Below, piece after piece: positions 25,399 to 34,963 of a DNA stretch of 64,000 bases (position 1 is the stretch's first letter; each line of letters opens with the position of its first letter). The stretch is from the NCBI GenBank assembly GCA_023392535.1, contig JAEVYY010000014.1, positions 134,054 to 198,053 on the forward strand, read 5' to 3'. Origin of the DNA: Bacillota bacterium (GTDB taxonomy: Bacteria; Bacillota; Clostridia; Lachnospirales; Lachnospiraceae). The notes below the pieces were generated by a model. That model saw only the letters and a program-made list of their open reading frames with translations. It was not told the origin of the DNA and did no database searches. The position numbers were made by a program, and so were the translations under genes.

Positions 25399-26756
25399 AT
25401 TATACAAAAAAAGAAAATTATGATAGAACCGCACTTAGAGTCAATCCGGCAAAAACCTGCCAGCCGGTAGGCGCAATGTATGCAGCGCTCGGTGTACATG
25501 AATGTATGCCTCACAGTCATGGTTCCCAGGGATGCTGTGCTTTTCACAGAATGTTCCTGACCAGACACTTTAAGGACCCGGCAATGGCTTCCTCCAGCTC
25601 TTTTACCGAGGGGGCGTCTGTGTTTGGAGGCGGCAGTAACTTAAAAACAGCAGCCAAGAATATTTTTGATATTTATAACCCCAGAATCATTGCAGTACAT
25701 ACGACCTGCTTGTCAGAAACTATCGGTGATGACTTAAATGCTATTATACAGGAGATCTCGATTCCAGAAGGAAAATTTATGGTGCATACTAATACACCAA
25801 GTTATAAGGGTTCTCATATTACCGGCTTTAGCAATATGGTATCCGGGTTCATCAAGTACTTGTCCGTATCAACCGGCAAAAAGAATGGGAAAGTAACTAT
25901 CATACCAGGCTTTGTAAATCCGGGAGATATGCGGGAAATGAAAAGAATCGCTGGAATAATGGGAATTTCTTATATCATGCTTCCAGATACCAGTGGAGTT
26001 ATGGACTCTCCAATGACTGGAAAATTTGAAATGTATCCAAAAGGGGGAACTACCGTAGAAGAAATCATAGAATCGGGTAATTCCGAACTTACCTTAGCAC
26101 TGGGCAAATTGACAAGTGAACTGCCAGCGGCCGCTTTGGAAAAAAAATGTGGCGTTCCATATAAAGCACTTTCCCTTCCAATCGGCATCGGAAAAACAGA
26201 TGCCTATATTATGGAATTACAGGCATATTGCAAGGAGGAAGTACCTTATGAGCTGGAAGAAGAGAGAGGGCAGTTAGTCGATATTTTAATTGATATCCAT
26301 CCCTATACCTATAACAAAAAAGTGGCTATATTTGGGGATCCCGACACCGTACTTGGGATATCAGAGTTTGCATTGGAAATGGGGATGATTCCCAAGTATT
26401 TAGTAACTGGTACACCAGGTGAAGCTTTTGAAAGAGAGGCAGCAGATTTATTCGCGAAATTTGGTTTAGAAGGTTGTAAGGCAAAGGCTGCCGGAGACTT
26501 ATACGAATTGCACCAGTGGATAAAACAGGAGAGCGTAGATATACTGATTGGCGGTACGCATGGAAAACATATAGCAAGGACGGAGGATATTCCTTTTGTC
26601 AGGGCTGGCTTCCCAATCATAGACCGGTATATCCATTCCTACATGCCTCTAGTTGGCTATAAGGGAGCTATCAGACTGGCAGAACTGATTACCAATGCAC
26701 TGATGGATCGACAGGATAGAGACAGTGCGGAAGAAGATTTTGAAATGGTTCTGTAG
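25392..26756 (+). CDS. nifK: Mo-nitrogenase MoFe protein beta chain NifK
   Basis: 454 residues, the short clostridial form that lacks the N-terminal extension of proteobacterial NifK. P-cluster ligands are visible in 'NPAKTCQPVGAMYAA', 'SHGSQGCCAFHR' and 'VHTTCLSETIGDDLN', the last also carrying the conserved Ser. With NifD it forms the alpha2beta2 MoFe protein. It begins with GTG at 25392, overlapping the last seven bases of nifD, behind GGGAGGTGAGG, which suggests stoichiometric coupled translation. Confidence 0.96.
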   Translation: MLDYTKKENYDRTALRVNPAKTCQPVGAMYAALGVHECMPHSHGSQGCCAFHRMFLTRHFKDPAMASSSSFTEGASVFGGGSNLKTAAKNIFDIYNPRIIAVHTTCLSETIGDDLNAIIQEISIPEGKFMVHTNTPSYKGSHITGFSNMVSGFIKYLSVSTGKKNGKVTIIPGFVNPGDMREMKRIAGIMGISYIMLPDTSGVMDSPMTGKFEMYPKGGTTVEEIIESGNSELTLALGKLTSELPAAALEKKCGVPYKALSLPIGIGKTDAYIMELQAYCKEEVPYELEEERGQLVDILIDIHPYTYNKKVAIFGDPDTVLGISEFALEMGMIPKYLVTGTPGEAFEREAADLFAKFGLEGCKAKAAGDLYELHQWIKQESVDILIGGTHGKHIARTEDIPFVRAGFPIIDRYIHSYMPLVGYKGAIRLAELITNALMDRQDRDSAEEDFEMVL

Positions 26757-26805
26757 CATATCGGAAAAAACGAACGGCTGCGAAGAACGGAAAGGAATGC
26801 ATCCT

Positions 26806-28149
26806 ATGGAAAATGCAAGTGTATTAGAGGAAAGAAAAGAATTCATCTTATTAAAGCAGGATGGATGTAGCGGAAATGGAATGCGTTGTGACGCCAATAG
26901 TATTTCAGGAGCAGTCAGCCAAAGAGCCTGTGTATACTGTGGAGCGCGAGTTGTTTTAAATCCTATAACCGATGCATTTCATATTGTACATGGTCCCATT
27001 GGTTGTGCCAGCTATACTTGGGATATCAGAGGAAGCTTATCGAGCGGGGAGGATTTATACCGCAACAGCTTTTCTACAGACCTAAGAGAACAAGATGTTA
27101 TTTTTGGTGGTGAAAAAAAATTAACGGCTGCAATCGAAGAGATTGCAGTCAAATATCATCCCAAATTAATTTTTGTTTATGCAACGTGTATTGTAGGAGT
27201 CATAGGAGACGATGTAACGGCGATCTGCAAAGCAATGTCAAAGAAATATCAGATGCGTGTCATACCAGTGAAATCGCCGGGATTTTCAGGAAATAAATCT
27301 GTGGGCTATAAAATGGCCTGCAATGCGATTATGGAACTCATCTCAGGACAGGAGCAGAAAAAAAGAAAAGGTGTCAATATAGTAGGCGATTTTAATCTTG
27401 CAGGTGAGATGTGGATCATTAAAGATTATTTAAAAAAGATTGGCATCCCGGTCATTTCGACAATTACAGGTGATGCTACCTATGAAAGTCTTCTTAAGGC
27501 CCCTTCGGCTGTCCTAAATATCGTACAATGTGCAGGCTCAAGCACGTATTTAGCAAACCGGATGGAAGAAGAGATGGGAATTGCGTATATCAAAGTAAGC
27601 TTTTTTGGAATTGAGGATACGACAAGCTCGTTGATCCGCATCGCAGAGGCGTTACGGGATGATGCGGCAAGACAGAGAGCAATTGCTTTTACAACGCAGG
27701 AAACTATGAGATTACAGGATTTTCTTGCTAAATATAGAAAAAATCTGGAAGGAAAAAAGGCTGCTATCTACGTAGGTGGCGGTTTTAAAGCGATCTCTTT
27801 GATACGCCAATTCCGGTCCATGGGTATGGAAACGGTAGTTGTCGGTACACAGACTGGTAAGATGGATGATTATGAGGTTATTGAGAGTCTGGTTAAGAAA
27901 GACACCGTCATACTGGATGATGCCAATCCTGCGGAATTGGAAAAATTTATGAGGGAGAAAAAAGCGGATATCTTAGTTGGCGGCGTAAAGGAAAGGCCGT
28001 TGGCTTATAAGCTGGGAATCGCATTTTGCGATCATAATCATGAAAGAAAGCATCCATTAAGCGGCTTTGACGGAGTTGTTAATTTTACAAAAGAAATCAA
28101 CTATAGCATCAACAATCCGGTTTGGAACTATATGGAGGGAAGCATATGA
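26806..28149 (+). CDS. nifE: FeMo-cofactor scaffold protein NifE
   Basis: About 447 residues and NifD-like, with cluster cysteines in 'RACVYCGARVVLNPITDA', 'HGPIGCASYTWD' and 'YATCIVGVIGDDV'. It lacks the NifD C-terminal cofactor-ligand context 'QLHSYDY' (here FCDHNHER). NifE pairs with NifN as the scaffold that matures NifB-co into FeMo-co. I chose ATG 26806 because AAAGGA ends nine bases upstream. ATG 26797 is an alternative three codons earlier, and a longer frame back to 26725 overlaps nifK without support. Its TGA overlaps the next start. Confidence 0.93.
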   Translation: MENASVLEERKEFILLKQDGCSGNGMRCDANSISGAVSQRACVYCGARVVLNPITDAFHIVHGPIGCASYTWDIRGSLSSGEDLYRNSFSTDLREQDVIFGGEKKLTAAIEEIAVKYHPKLIFVYATCIVGVIGDDVTAICKAMSKKYQMRVIPVKSPGFSGNKSVGYKMACNAIMELISGQEQKKRKGVNIVGDFNLAGEMWIIKDYLKKIGIPVISTITGDATYESLLKAPSAVLNIVQCAGSSTYLANRMEEEMGIAYIKVSFFGIEDTTSSLIRIAEALRDDAARQRAIAFTTQETMRLQDFLAKYRKNLEGKKAAIYVGGGFKAISLIRQFRSMGMETVVVGTQTGKMDDYEVIESLVKKDTVILDDANPAELEKFMREKKADILVGGVKERPLAYKLGIAFCDHNHERKHPLSGFDGVVNFTKEINYSINNPVWNYMEGSI

Positions 28150-30785
28150 GAGGTACCATGGTAAATTTGAATGTAAATCCTTGTAAGATGTGTATGCCGA
28201 TGGGGGCCGCAACGGCTTTGTACGGCATTTCGAAATGTATGACAATCCTTCATGGATCGCAAGGGTGCAGTACCTATATCAGAAGGCATATGGCGACTCA
28301 TTATAATGAACCGGTGGATATTGCATCCTCTTCCTTAACGGAAGAAGGAACGGTATATGGGGGGGAGAAAAATCTCCTGACAGGTCTTAAGAATTTAATT
28401 AAATTATATGAGCCGGAAGTAATCGGAGTGGCAACTACCTGTCTTGCGGAAACCATCGGTGAAGATATAGTCAGAATGATTGAGAAATTCTACATGGAAA
28501 ATCCGGAACATAGAAATATAAAAATTATTCCCATTCCATCTGCCGGATATGCAGGAACCCAATTTGAGGGCTATATGAGGGCACTCTATGAAATTGTCAA
28601 ACATATTGAAATGGATCCGACGAGGCATCAGAAGATCAATATTGTGACCAGTATGCTGTCTCCGGCAGATACCAGATATTTAAAAGAACTGTTAGAAGAA
28701 TTTTCCATAGACTTTATATTATTGCCGGATTTATCAAGTACCTTAGATGGTGTACATCAAAAAAGATATGAAAGAATGCCATCTGGGGGGACTCATATAG
28801 AAGATATCAGCAAAATGGCTGGTGCAAGCATTACCCTGGAATTATCAAGCTTTACCGAGGATAATCCTTCCGTAGCTGAATATCTATATGAAACGTATGG
28901 TGTGCCTTATAAAAAATGTGCACTTCCAGTCAGCCTTAGAGATACCGATACATTTATGAAGATCCTCTCCGATATTTCAGGGAAACCAATTCCGGAAAAG
29001 AGAAAGGAACAGCGTGGGCGATTTTTGGATGCCATGGTAGATGCGCATAAATATAATGGCGAGGCAAGAGCTGTTGTCTACGGAGAACCGGATTTTATCT
29101 ATAGTACCGTGCGTTTATGCTTAGAAAATGGAATCATGCCGATGATTGTGGCTACTGGTTCTAAATGTATGGAAATGAAAGATATGCTTACCAGCCAGAT
29201 ACAGGAGGTGGCAGATTCCTATTTTATAGAACGCTTTGAAATCCTTGATGATATTGATTTTCAGACCATAGAAGAAATAGCAAGGGAAATAGGAATCAAT
29301 ATACTGATTGGCAATTCCGATGGAAGAAGAATGGCAGAAAAACTAGGTGTTGAGATTGTTCGAAGAAGTTTTCCGATTCATGACAGAATAGGTGGGCAAA
29401 GGCAACGCATGTTAGGGTATGAGGGAGTACTTACCTTTTTAGATGAGATTGCCAATGTAATGCTGGCAAGGAAGGAAAACAGTTTTCGGGAAGAACTGTA
29501 TCACAAATATTACAAGGGGGAATCGGTGTCAATGGTCGATCACAAGAATAAAACAATGGAACAAAGAACCGCTACGCATCCATGCTTTAATTGCGAGGCT
29601 CATGAATATGCCAGAATGCATTTACCAATTGCGCCAAAGTGTAACATCAGCTGCAATTACTGTGTCCGCAAATTTGACTGTCCCAATGAGAGCAGACCAG
29701 GCGTCACAACAAATGTATTAAGCCCGCAGGAAGCTTTTGAAAAATATAGGGAAGTAAAGAGTAAGGTTCCAAATCTCTCAGTTGTAGGAATTGCAGGACC
29801 AGGTGATGCATTGGCAAACTTTAAGGAAACGAAAAGAACCTTGGAATTGATCAGGGAGCAGGATGAAGAGATAACCTTCTGCTTATCCACAAATGGTCTT
29901 ATGCTCCCTCGTTATGCCGATGAATTAATACAGCTTGGAGTTTCCCATGTAACAGTCACCATGAATGCCATTGACCCTAGAATCGGAGAACAAATTTACA
30001 AATATGTGGATTATATGGGAACCAGGTATTATGGGGAAACAGCAGCAGCAATCCTGCTTGCCAATCAGTTGACAGGAATACAGCTTCTTACCTCCAAGGG
30101 GATTGTCTGTAAAGTGAACATTGTTATGCTTAAGGGCATCAATGACCATCATATTCCAGAAATTGTTAAAAAGGTAAAGGAATTAGAGGGAACCATTACA
30201 AATATCATGCAATTGATACCGGTGGCGGGAAGTGCATTTGAAAATTTGACTCTGGTCAGTAATAAGGAAATTATGAAGATGCGAAAAGACTGTGGTGAGA
30301 CTATGAAACAGATGTATCATTGCAAGCAATGTCGTGCAGATGCCATTGGCACCTTGGAAAATGACCGTTCGATTGAGTTCCATGCATGTCATAAGGTAGA
30401 AGTGATTGAAAAAACAACGGAAAACGCAGGATGCAAGGCTAAAAAGATTCAGGTGGCCGTGGCAACAAAGAGCGGCATGGTAGTAGATCAGCATTTTGGT
30501 CAGGTATCAGAACTATATGTGTATGAATACTTCGATGGATCTGCAAAATTTATCGAAAAGAGAAGTATAGATAAGTACTGCGTTGGAAAGATGGACTGTG
30601 ATGGAAAAGAAGACAAGATCTCTTTGATCATTCATACCATAGCAGATTGTGATGCTGTCATTGCAATGAGAATAGGGGATTCGCCCAAAATGCAATTACA
30701 GCAAAAAGGAATTCAAGTTTTTACTACGTACGATAAAATAGAAGATTCAGTGAAAAAAGTCGCAGCCAACATGTCAGTTATCTAA
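28146..30785 (+). CDS. nifB: NifN-NifB fusion: cofactor scaffold joined to radical-SAM NifB-co synthase
   Basis: 879 residues. The N-terminal ~455 residues are NifN (NifK-like: 'NPCKMCMPMGAA', 'LHGSQGCSTYIRR', 'VATTCLAETIGEDI'). After a short linker comes NifB, starting 'THPCFNCEAHEYARMHLPIA' with radical-SAM Cys499-x3-Cys503-x2-Cys506 (CNISCNYC). The C-terminal ~110 residues are a NifX/NafY-like domain ('GMVVDQHFGQVSEL'). NifB makes the 8Fe core using SAM, and NifEN completes FeMo-co. The same fusion is known in C. pasteurianum. ATG 28146 overlaps the nifE stop with GGAGGG upstream. There is no frameshift between the domains. Confidence 0.95.
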   Translation: MRGTMVNLNVNPCKMCMPMGAATALYGISKCMTILHGSQGCSTYIRRHMATHYNEPVDIASSSLTEEGTVYGGEKNLLTGLKNLIKLYEPEVIGVATTCLAETIGEDIVRMIEKFYMENPEHRNIKIIPIPSAGYAGTQFEGYMRALYEIVKHIEMDPTRHQKINIVTSMLSPADTRYLKELLEEFSIDFILLPDLSSTLDGVHQKRYERMPSGGTHIEDISKMAGASITLELSSFTEDNPSVAEYLYETYGVPYKKCALPVSLRDTDTFMKILSDISGKPIPEKRKEQRGRFLDAMVDAHKYNGEARAVVYGEPDFIYSTVRLCLENGIMPMIVATGSKCMEMKDMLTSQIQEVADSYFIERFEILDDIDFQTIEEIAREIGINILIGNSDGRRMAEKLGVEIVRRSFPIHDRIGGQRQRMLGYEGVLTFLDEIANVMLARKENSFREELYHKYYKGESVSMVDHKNKTMEQRTATHPCFNCEAHEYARMHLPIAPKCNISCNYCVRKFDCPNESRPGVTTNVLSPQEAFEKYREVKSKVPNLSVVGIAGPGDALANFKETKRTLELIREQDEEITFCLSTNGLMLPRYADELIQLGVSHVTVTMNAIDPRIGEQIYKYVDYMGTRYYGETAAAILLANQLTGIQLLTSKGIVCKVNIVMLKGINDHHIPEIVKKVKELEGTITNIMQLIPVAGSAFENLTLVSNKEIMKMRKDCGETMKQMYHCKQCRADAIGTLENDRSIEFHACHKVEVIEKTTENAGCKAKKIQVAVATKSGMVVDQHFGQVSELYVYEYFDGSAKFIEKRSIDKYCVGKMDCDGKEDKISLIIHTIADCDAVIAMRIGDSPKMQLQQKGIQVFTTYDKIEDSVKKVAANMSVI

Positions 30786-30797
30786 AGGAGGAGAAAA

Positions 30798-31106
30798 ATG
30801 GTCAGTCCCAAATATCATGTATTTGTATGTACGAGTTGTAGAATGAATGGTCAGCAAAAAGGCTTTTGCCATGCAAAGGGATCGGTGAATCTTGTACAAA
30901 GATTCATGGAGGAAATAGATGACAGAGATTTATCAAGTAAAGTAATCATCACAAATACGGGTTGCTTTGGTATTTGTGACAAGGGTCCTATTGTTGCTAT
31001 TTACCCAGAGGGCGTTTGGTATGGAAATGTGACGGAAGAAGATGTAGAAATCATTGTAGAACAGCATTTAGAAGGAGGCGCTATCGTAGAATCACTTGTC
31101 ATTTGA
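30798..31106 (+). CDS. Thioredoxin-like [2Fe-2S] ferredoxin
   Basis: 102 residues, closely matching the clostridial thioredoxin-fold [2Fe-2S] ferredoxin. Cluster cysteines are in 'FVCTSCRMNGQQKGFC' and 'NTGCFGICDKGP', and 'YPEGVWYGNVTEEDVE' is the conserved C-terminal motif. In C. pasteurianum this ferredoxin is encoded in the nif region and interacts with the MoFe protein; a similar role is inferred. Ribosome site AAAGGAGG precedes ATG. Confidence 0.93.
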   Translation: MVSPKYHVFVCTSCRMNGQQKGFCHAKGSVNLVQRFMEEIDDRDLSSKVIITNTGCFGICDKGPIVAIYPEGVWYGNVTEEDVEIIVEQHLEGGAIVESLVI

Positions 31107-31137
31107 ACAGGAGAAAGGCGTGAGGGGAGGCTTTTGC

Positions 31138-32121
31138 ATGATTCAAATAATAGATAATACATTAACTGCGTTCGATCATTGTCTGCCTTCCAGGGAAGAT
31201 TTACATGCATTTAGTACGATGCTTTTTTCGATTGGCGTCGACATTGTTGAAGTATCGGTTACTGCATATGAGAGGATGAAACCATTGCCGGAACATAAAA
31301 AATTTGCGCTCAATATAGAATATGTGGAAGTAATCGATCAATATCCTGGTTTCTATCGCTATATCTGTCATAATGGTAAAAACAATGAAAATATAATTCA
31401 ACAGATTCAATTAAATGATGCAAGAGAAATTGTTAAGTTAAGAGCATTTAACAATTGTAAAGAATTTCGAATTGTTGGTCTGGATGATCTGATTTGTGGT
31501 TCCTATGACAAAACGATGAGAGAAATAAAAAACAGTTTGCCGAGAAGCAGAGTATATTTCTGCCCAGAAAATAATTATGGATGTGCAAGCGCTCTTGCTG
31601 TTCAATGGATATTGATGGAGGGTCATAATATTACAACAAGCTTTGCCGGAGTTAAAAATAATGCGGCAACAGAAGAGGTTTTAATGGCACTGCGTTTGGT
31701 GATGCGCCATAAGCCAAACCGGGATTTATCTGCATTGCCCCATTTAACGAAGTTATTTGAGGACATAACGGGCTGTAAAATTGGAAATAAAAAACCGGTG
31801 ATCGGAAAAAACATATTTAAAGTAGAGGCAGGTATTCATGCAGATGGGATCAGTAAGAATCCCCTGACCTACGAAGCGTATGATCCAAGATGTGTAGGAG
31901 GAAAAACGGAATTAGTCATAGGAAAACATTCCGGATTGAAAGCAATTAAATATAAAATGCAGGAATTAAAAATGCAGCTGCCAATGGATCGGATAATTGA
32001 AAAAATATTAGGTAGGGTGAAGGAAACATGTACGGAGAAGAGAACTAGTTTAAGTGACAAAGATTTTAAGAAACTTGCCATTGAGGTGATTGCCAATGAA
32101 AGAGACCAAATATATCGTTGA
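31138..32121 (+). CDS. nifV: Homocitrate synthase, omega subunit (NifV C-terminal half plus TIM-barrel-like region)
   Basis: 327 residues. It begins 'IIDNTLTAFDHCLPSRED', a degenerate version of the HMGL/LeuA barrel that lacks the catalytic 'TLRDGEQ'. It carries the conserved 'FKVEAGIHADGISKNP' and 'ELVIGKHSG' segments of the NifV/LeuA accessory region. This is the omega half of the split homocitrate synthase known from clostridia, supplying the organic ligand of FeMo-co. ATG 31138 follows GGGGAGG. It overlaps the alpha-subunit gene by 26 bp. Confidence 0.87.
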   Translation: MIQIIDNTLTAFDHCLPSREDLHAFSTMLFSIGVDIVEVSVTAYERMKPLPEHKKFALNIEYVEVIDQYPGFYRYICHNGKNNENIIQQIQLNDAREIVKLRAFNNCKEFRIVGLDDLICGSYDKTMREIKNSLPRSRVYFCPENNYGCASALAVQWILMEGHNITTSFAGVKNNAATEEVLMALRLVMRHKPNRDLSALPHLTKLFEDITGCKIGNKKPVIGKNIFKVEAGIHADGISKNPLTYEAYDPRCVGGKTELVIGKHSGLKAIKYKMQELKMQLPMDRIIEKILGRVKETCTEKRTSLSDKDFKKLAIEVIANERDQIYR

Positions 32122-32902
32122 TACAACATTGCGGGATGGAGAACAAAGTCCTGGGATTGTACTGCGTACAGAAGATAAAATTAAAATTGCAAAATGTCTG
32201 GATCAAATTGGGGTCTATGAAATAGAAGCAGGAGTTCCATGTCTTAGTCCGCTTGAAGAAGAGGGAATCAGCAGAATTATAGAAAATACCGCAAAAGCTA
32301 AAATATCTGTTTGGAGTCGTATGAATACAGAAGATGTAAAAAGATCTATCGTCTGCAGGCCGGATATCATTCATATTGGAATGCCAGTTTCTTATATTCA
32401 GATCTATAGTAAATTGAAAAAAAATAAAGTATGGGTACAAAAATCGATATTGGAATGTGTAGCAGTCGCAAAAAGTCAAAATGTTGATGTAACGGTTGGA
32501 TTGGAAGATGCCTCCAGATCTGATATTGGCTTTTTATTAACACTAATCAAGGAACTTAGTAGAGAGGGAGTCAAGACAGTACGTTTGGCAGATACGGTTG
32601 GTATTTTAACACCAAATAGAACCAAAGAAATAGTAGAAACGATGAAGGCCTATTCCGATGTTACAATAGAAATGCATGTCCATAATGATCTGGGCATGGC
32701 AGTAGCCAATTCGATCATTGGTGCAAAAGCAGGTGCTGACTATATTGACAGTACCTTATTCGGCATAGGAGAAAGAACAGGAAATTGTAATTTTTATGAC
32801 TTTATTCAGGCGAGTGAATCCATATTTCAATTTGCAATGACTAAGAAACAGATCAGAGAGGTTGAAAAAGAGGTGTATGAAGAACTGAAAGGGGCAATGT
32901 AA
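32096..32902 (+). CDS. nifV: Homocitrate synthase, alpha (catalytic) subunit
   Basis: 268 residues of the HMGL-like TIM barrel. 'YIVDTTLRDGEQSPGI' at the N terminus carries the metal-ligand Asp and catalytic Arg. 'TVRLADTVGILTP' and 'EMHVHNDLGMAVANSI' carry the remaining metal-binding His residues, and 'GIGERTGNC' ends the barrel. It condenses acetyl-CoA with 2-oxoglutarate to homocitrate. The C-terminal regulatory domain is missing and is supplied by the upstream omega gene. ATG 32096 has GAGGTG seven bases upstream, inside the omega gene. Confidence 0.9.
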   Translation: MKETKYIVDTTLRDGEQSPGIVLRTEDKIKIAKCLDQIGVYEIEAGVPCLSPLEEEGISRIIENTAKAKISVWSRMNTEDVKRSIVCRPDIIHIGMPVSYIQIYSKLKKNKVWVQKSILECVAVAKSQNVDVTVGLEDASRSDIGFLLTLIKELSREGVKTVRLADTVGILTPNRTKEIVETMKAYSDVTIEMHVHNDLGMAVANSIIGAKAGADYIDSTLFGIGERTGNCNFYDFIQASESIFQFAMTKKQIREVEKEVYEELKGAM

Positions 32903-32904
32903 TA

Positions 32905-33519
32905 ATGATAAAAATCGGGATTGTTTTAAATCAAGATGGAAGGATTACCTCTCTTTATGATGCAGCAGAAATTGGTATCTATGGAAAAGAGAAATCCGAT
33001 TGGACGAAAATCCGTGAAGTAAAGGAATGCTTTCGTCAAAGAAATACAATGAATCAAATGCGGGAATTTCTGGATCAAATGGTGATGGCTTTAGACGATT
33101 GTAATATTTTAATTGCTTCTATTCTTACAGGAATTCCATTTCTGATATTGGATAAAAAGGGTTTTATGCTTTGTGAAGCAGAAGAATTATCGGAACAATT
33201 ATTGGAAGAAATAGCATGTGATTATATCGAAAAGAAAAATAAAATGGAGCAGCCGGTATTGCAGGAATATAAAACTGCACCGTATGAAACAGATGAAAAA
33301 GGAGTATTTGAGATAGATATGAGGAAGTTACAAATATGCCATCCGGAGATTTCTTCTAAAAAAATAATTATTCCCTTTTTAAAAGAAACGGTATTCAATC
33401 GCCTACTTATCTATTGTAGTCATGTAATGCCATGGCTTGAGCGGGAACTTCCTGCTCTTGGATTTCGATATACAATAACAAAAATAAGTGAATATGAATA
33501 TTGTGTTGAAATCGGATAG
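32905..33519 (+). CDS. AnfO-like nitrogenase accessory protein (tentative)
   Basis: 204 residues. The N-terminal 100 residues ('KIGIVLNQDGRITSLYDA', 'NILIASILTGIPFLILDKKG') resemble AnfO of the Fe-only nitrogenase cluster, itself related to NifX/NafY. The C-terminal half contains a FeS-assembly-like 'MRKLQICHPEISSKKIIIPF' stretch. It starts two bases after nifV-alpha and is the last gene of the nif cluster. A role in cofactor handling or protection is inferred. No anfD/G/K or vnf genes are nearby, so it probably serves the Mo enzyme. Confidence 0.65.
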   Translation: MIKIGIVLNQDGRITSLYDAAEIGIYGKEKSDWTKIREVKECFRQRNTMNQMREFLDQMVMALDDCNILIASILTGIPFLILDKKGFMLCEAEELSEQLLEEIACDYIEKKNKMEQPVLQEYKTAPYETDEKGVFEIDMRKLQICHPEISSKKIIIPFLKETVFNRLLIYCSHVMPWLERELPALGFRYTITKISEYEYCVEIG

Positions 33520-33673
33520 TTAGACAAGAAATACTAAAATTAATAAATTTTCCATTGCAATTTATGTACTTTTATGGTCAAATTAACATGTGGGTTTTTT
33601 AAGAGATCCTATGTATTACGATAGGATACCGTTTGGAAAACATGAATAATGAAGGAGAAGGAGTACGAATTGC

Positions 33674-34774
33674 ATGAAGAATAAGTCGTTAATGCTTCTT
33701 TTATCAATAGCAATGGTTCTATCATTAGCTGGTTGTGGAAAAAAAGAAGTAAATGTTACAGAACAGACAGTTGAAACAGTGAATCCTTTTGAGGAGGGAT
33801 CAGAAGAAGCTTCAGAAACGGAAGTTGCTGAGGATGTTGTTCCGGAGGGGAAGTATCGAAGTGAATTGACCAATGAGCTGCTTGATGAAAGTATAAAGAG
33901 TCAGAGACCGATAGCAGCTATGGTAGACAATGAGTCATTAGCACTTCCGCATTATGGGTTATCGGACGCAGACATTGTATATGAAATGATGAATAGTACG
34001 AAAAATGGTAGAATTACCAGATTTATGGTATTAGTCAAGGATTGGGAAAAGATTGAACAACTAGGCAGTATCCGTAGTGTCAGACCTACTAATATTTTGT
34101 TAGCAGCAGAATGGAATGCTGTCATCTGCCATGACGGGGGGCCTTTCTACATAGATCCATATATGGCTAATGATTATGCGGCTCATTTCAGTGGCACATT
34201 TTCTAGAGTAAATAATGGAAAATCCAGAGAATACACAGAATATATTATGCCTGGAGATTTGGAGAAAAATTTCAAAAATTCGAAATATAGCAAAGAATAT
34301 GATCAATATTACCCGGGTACTCATTATCAATTTGCCACTGAATCCAACCCAGTTGACTTGGGTAAGAACAGTGATGTAATAAATGCTGTTACGGTAGAGC
34401 TTCCTTTTGAACATAATGGTTCTAACTTAAAATATAATGAAGATACAAAGACATATGATTATTATGAATATGGAAAACCACATTTAGATGGTAAGGACAA
34501 GTCACAACTGACATTTAAGAATTTACTGATCCAACGCTGTACGTTCCATCAATATGATGAAAACGGATATATGATCTTTAATTGTCTGACAGCGGATGAA
34601 AAAGGATATTATGTTACAGAAGGGAAAGCAATACCAGTAACATGGAACAAATTAGGTGATACGGCTGTTACGAAGTATTACGATGCAGATGGCAATGAGA
34701 TTACGATTAATACAGGGAAAACTTATGTTGCACTTGTTCCGGATGATAATTGGAAAGAGTTAGTAATAGAATAA
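33674..34774 (+). CDS. DUF3048-family lipoprotein (YerB-like)
   Basis: 366 residues. The lipoprotein signal has lipobox LAGC (Cys near 21), followed by an acidic linker (about 30-60). The DUF3048 N domain contains 'RPIAAMVDNESLALPHYGLSDADIVYE' and 'GSIRSVRPTNILLA', and the C domain covers about 260-366. It is anchored outside the membrane; the molecular function of the family is unknown. It stands alone with its own terminator. A perfect 7-bp hairpin (33606-33627) lies in the upstream gap without a T-run. Confidence 0.88.
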   Translation: MKNKSLMLLLSIAMVLSLAGCGKKEVNVTEQTVETVNPFEEGSEEASETEVAEDVVPEGKYRSELTNELLDESIKSQRPIAAMVDNESLALPHYGLSDADIVYEMMNSTKNGRITRFMVLVKDWEKIEQLGSIRSVRPTNILLAAEWNAVICHDGGPFYIDPYMANDYAAHFSGTFSRVNNGKSREYTEYIMPGDLEKNFKNSKYSKEYDQYYPGTHYQFATESNPVDLGKNSDVINAVTVELPFEHNGSNLKYNEDTKTYDYYEYGKPHLDGKDKSQLTFKNLLIQRCTFHQYDENGYMIFNCLTADEKGYYVTEGKAIPVTWNKLGDTAVTKYYDADGNEITINTGKTYVALVPDDNWKELVIE

Positions 34775-34786
34775 ATGAATGAAGAT

Positions 34787-34824
34787 ATCCCCTACCATTC
34801 TTAATGGAATGGCAGGGGATTTTT
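34787..34824 (+). terminator. Intrinsic terminator after the DUF3048 gene
   Basis: ATCCCCTACCATTC (34787-34800) pairs with GAATGGCAGGGGAT (34807-34820) with one mismatch, followed by four Ts. Confidence 0.82.
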
Positions 34825-34963
34825 GCGTTTTCTTAGATGGAACCATAGTTGGTATGAAAATGAACGATATTCCTAGCACAGCATACAATAATCTGAATCC
34901 TTTTATTTAATTTAGTCTTTTGATGTCTAAATGTCCATTTACTAATTGATAGCCTCAAAAAGA

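Noticed and set aside
33520..33673. Terminator after the nif cluster
   Set aside because: The only clear hairpin (33606-33627) has no T-run, so the nif transcript end is not identified here.
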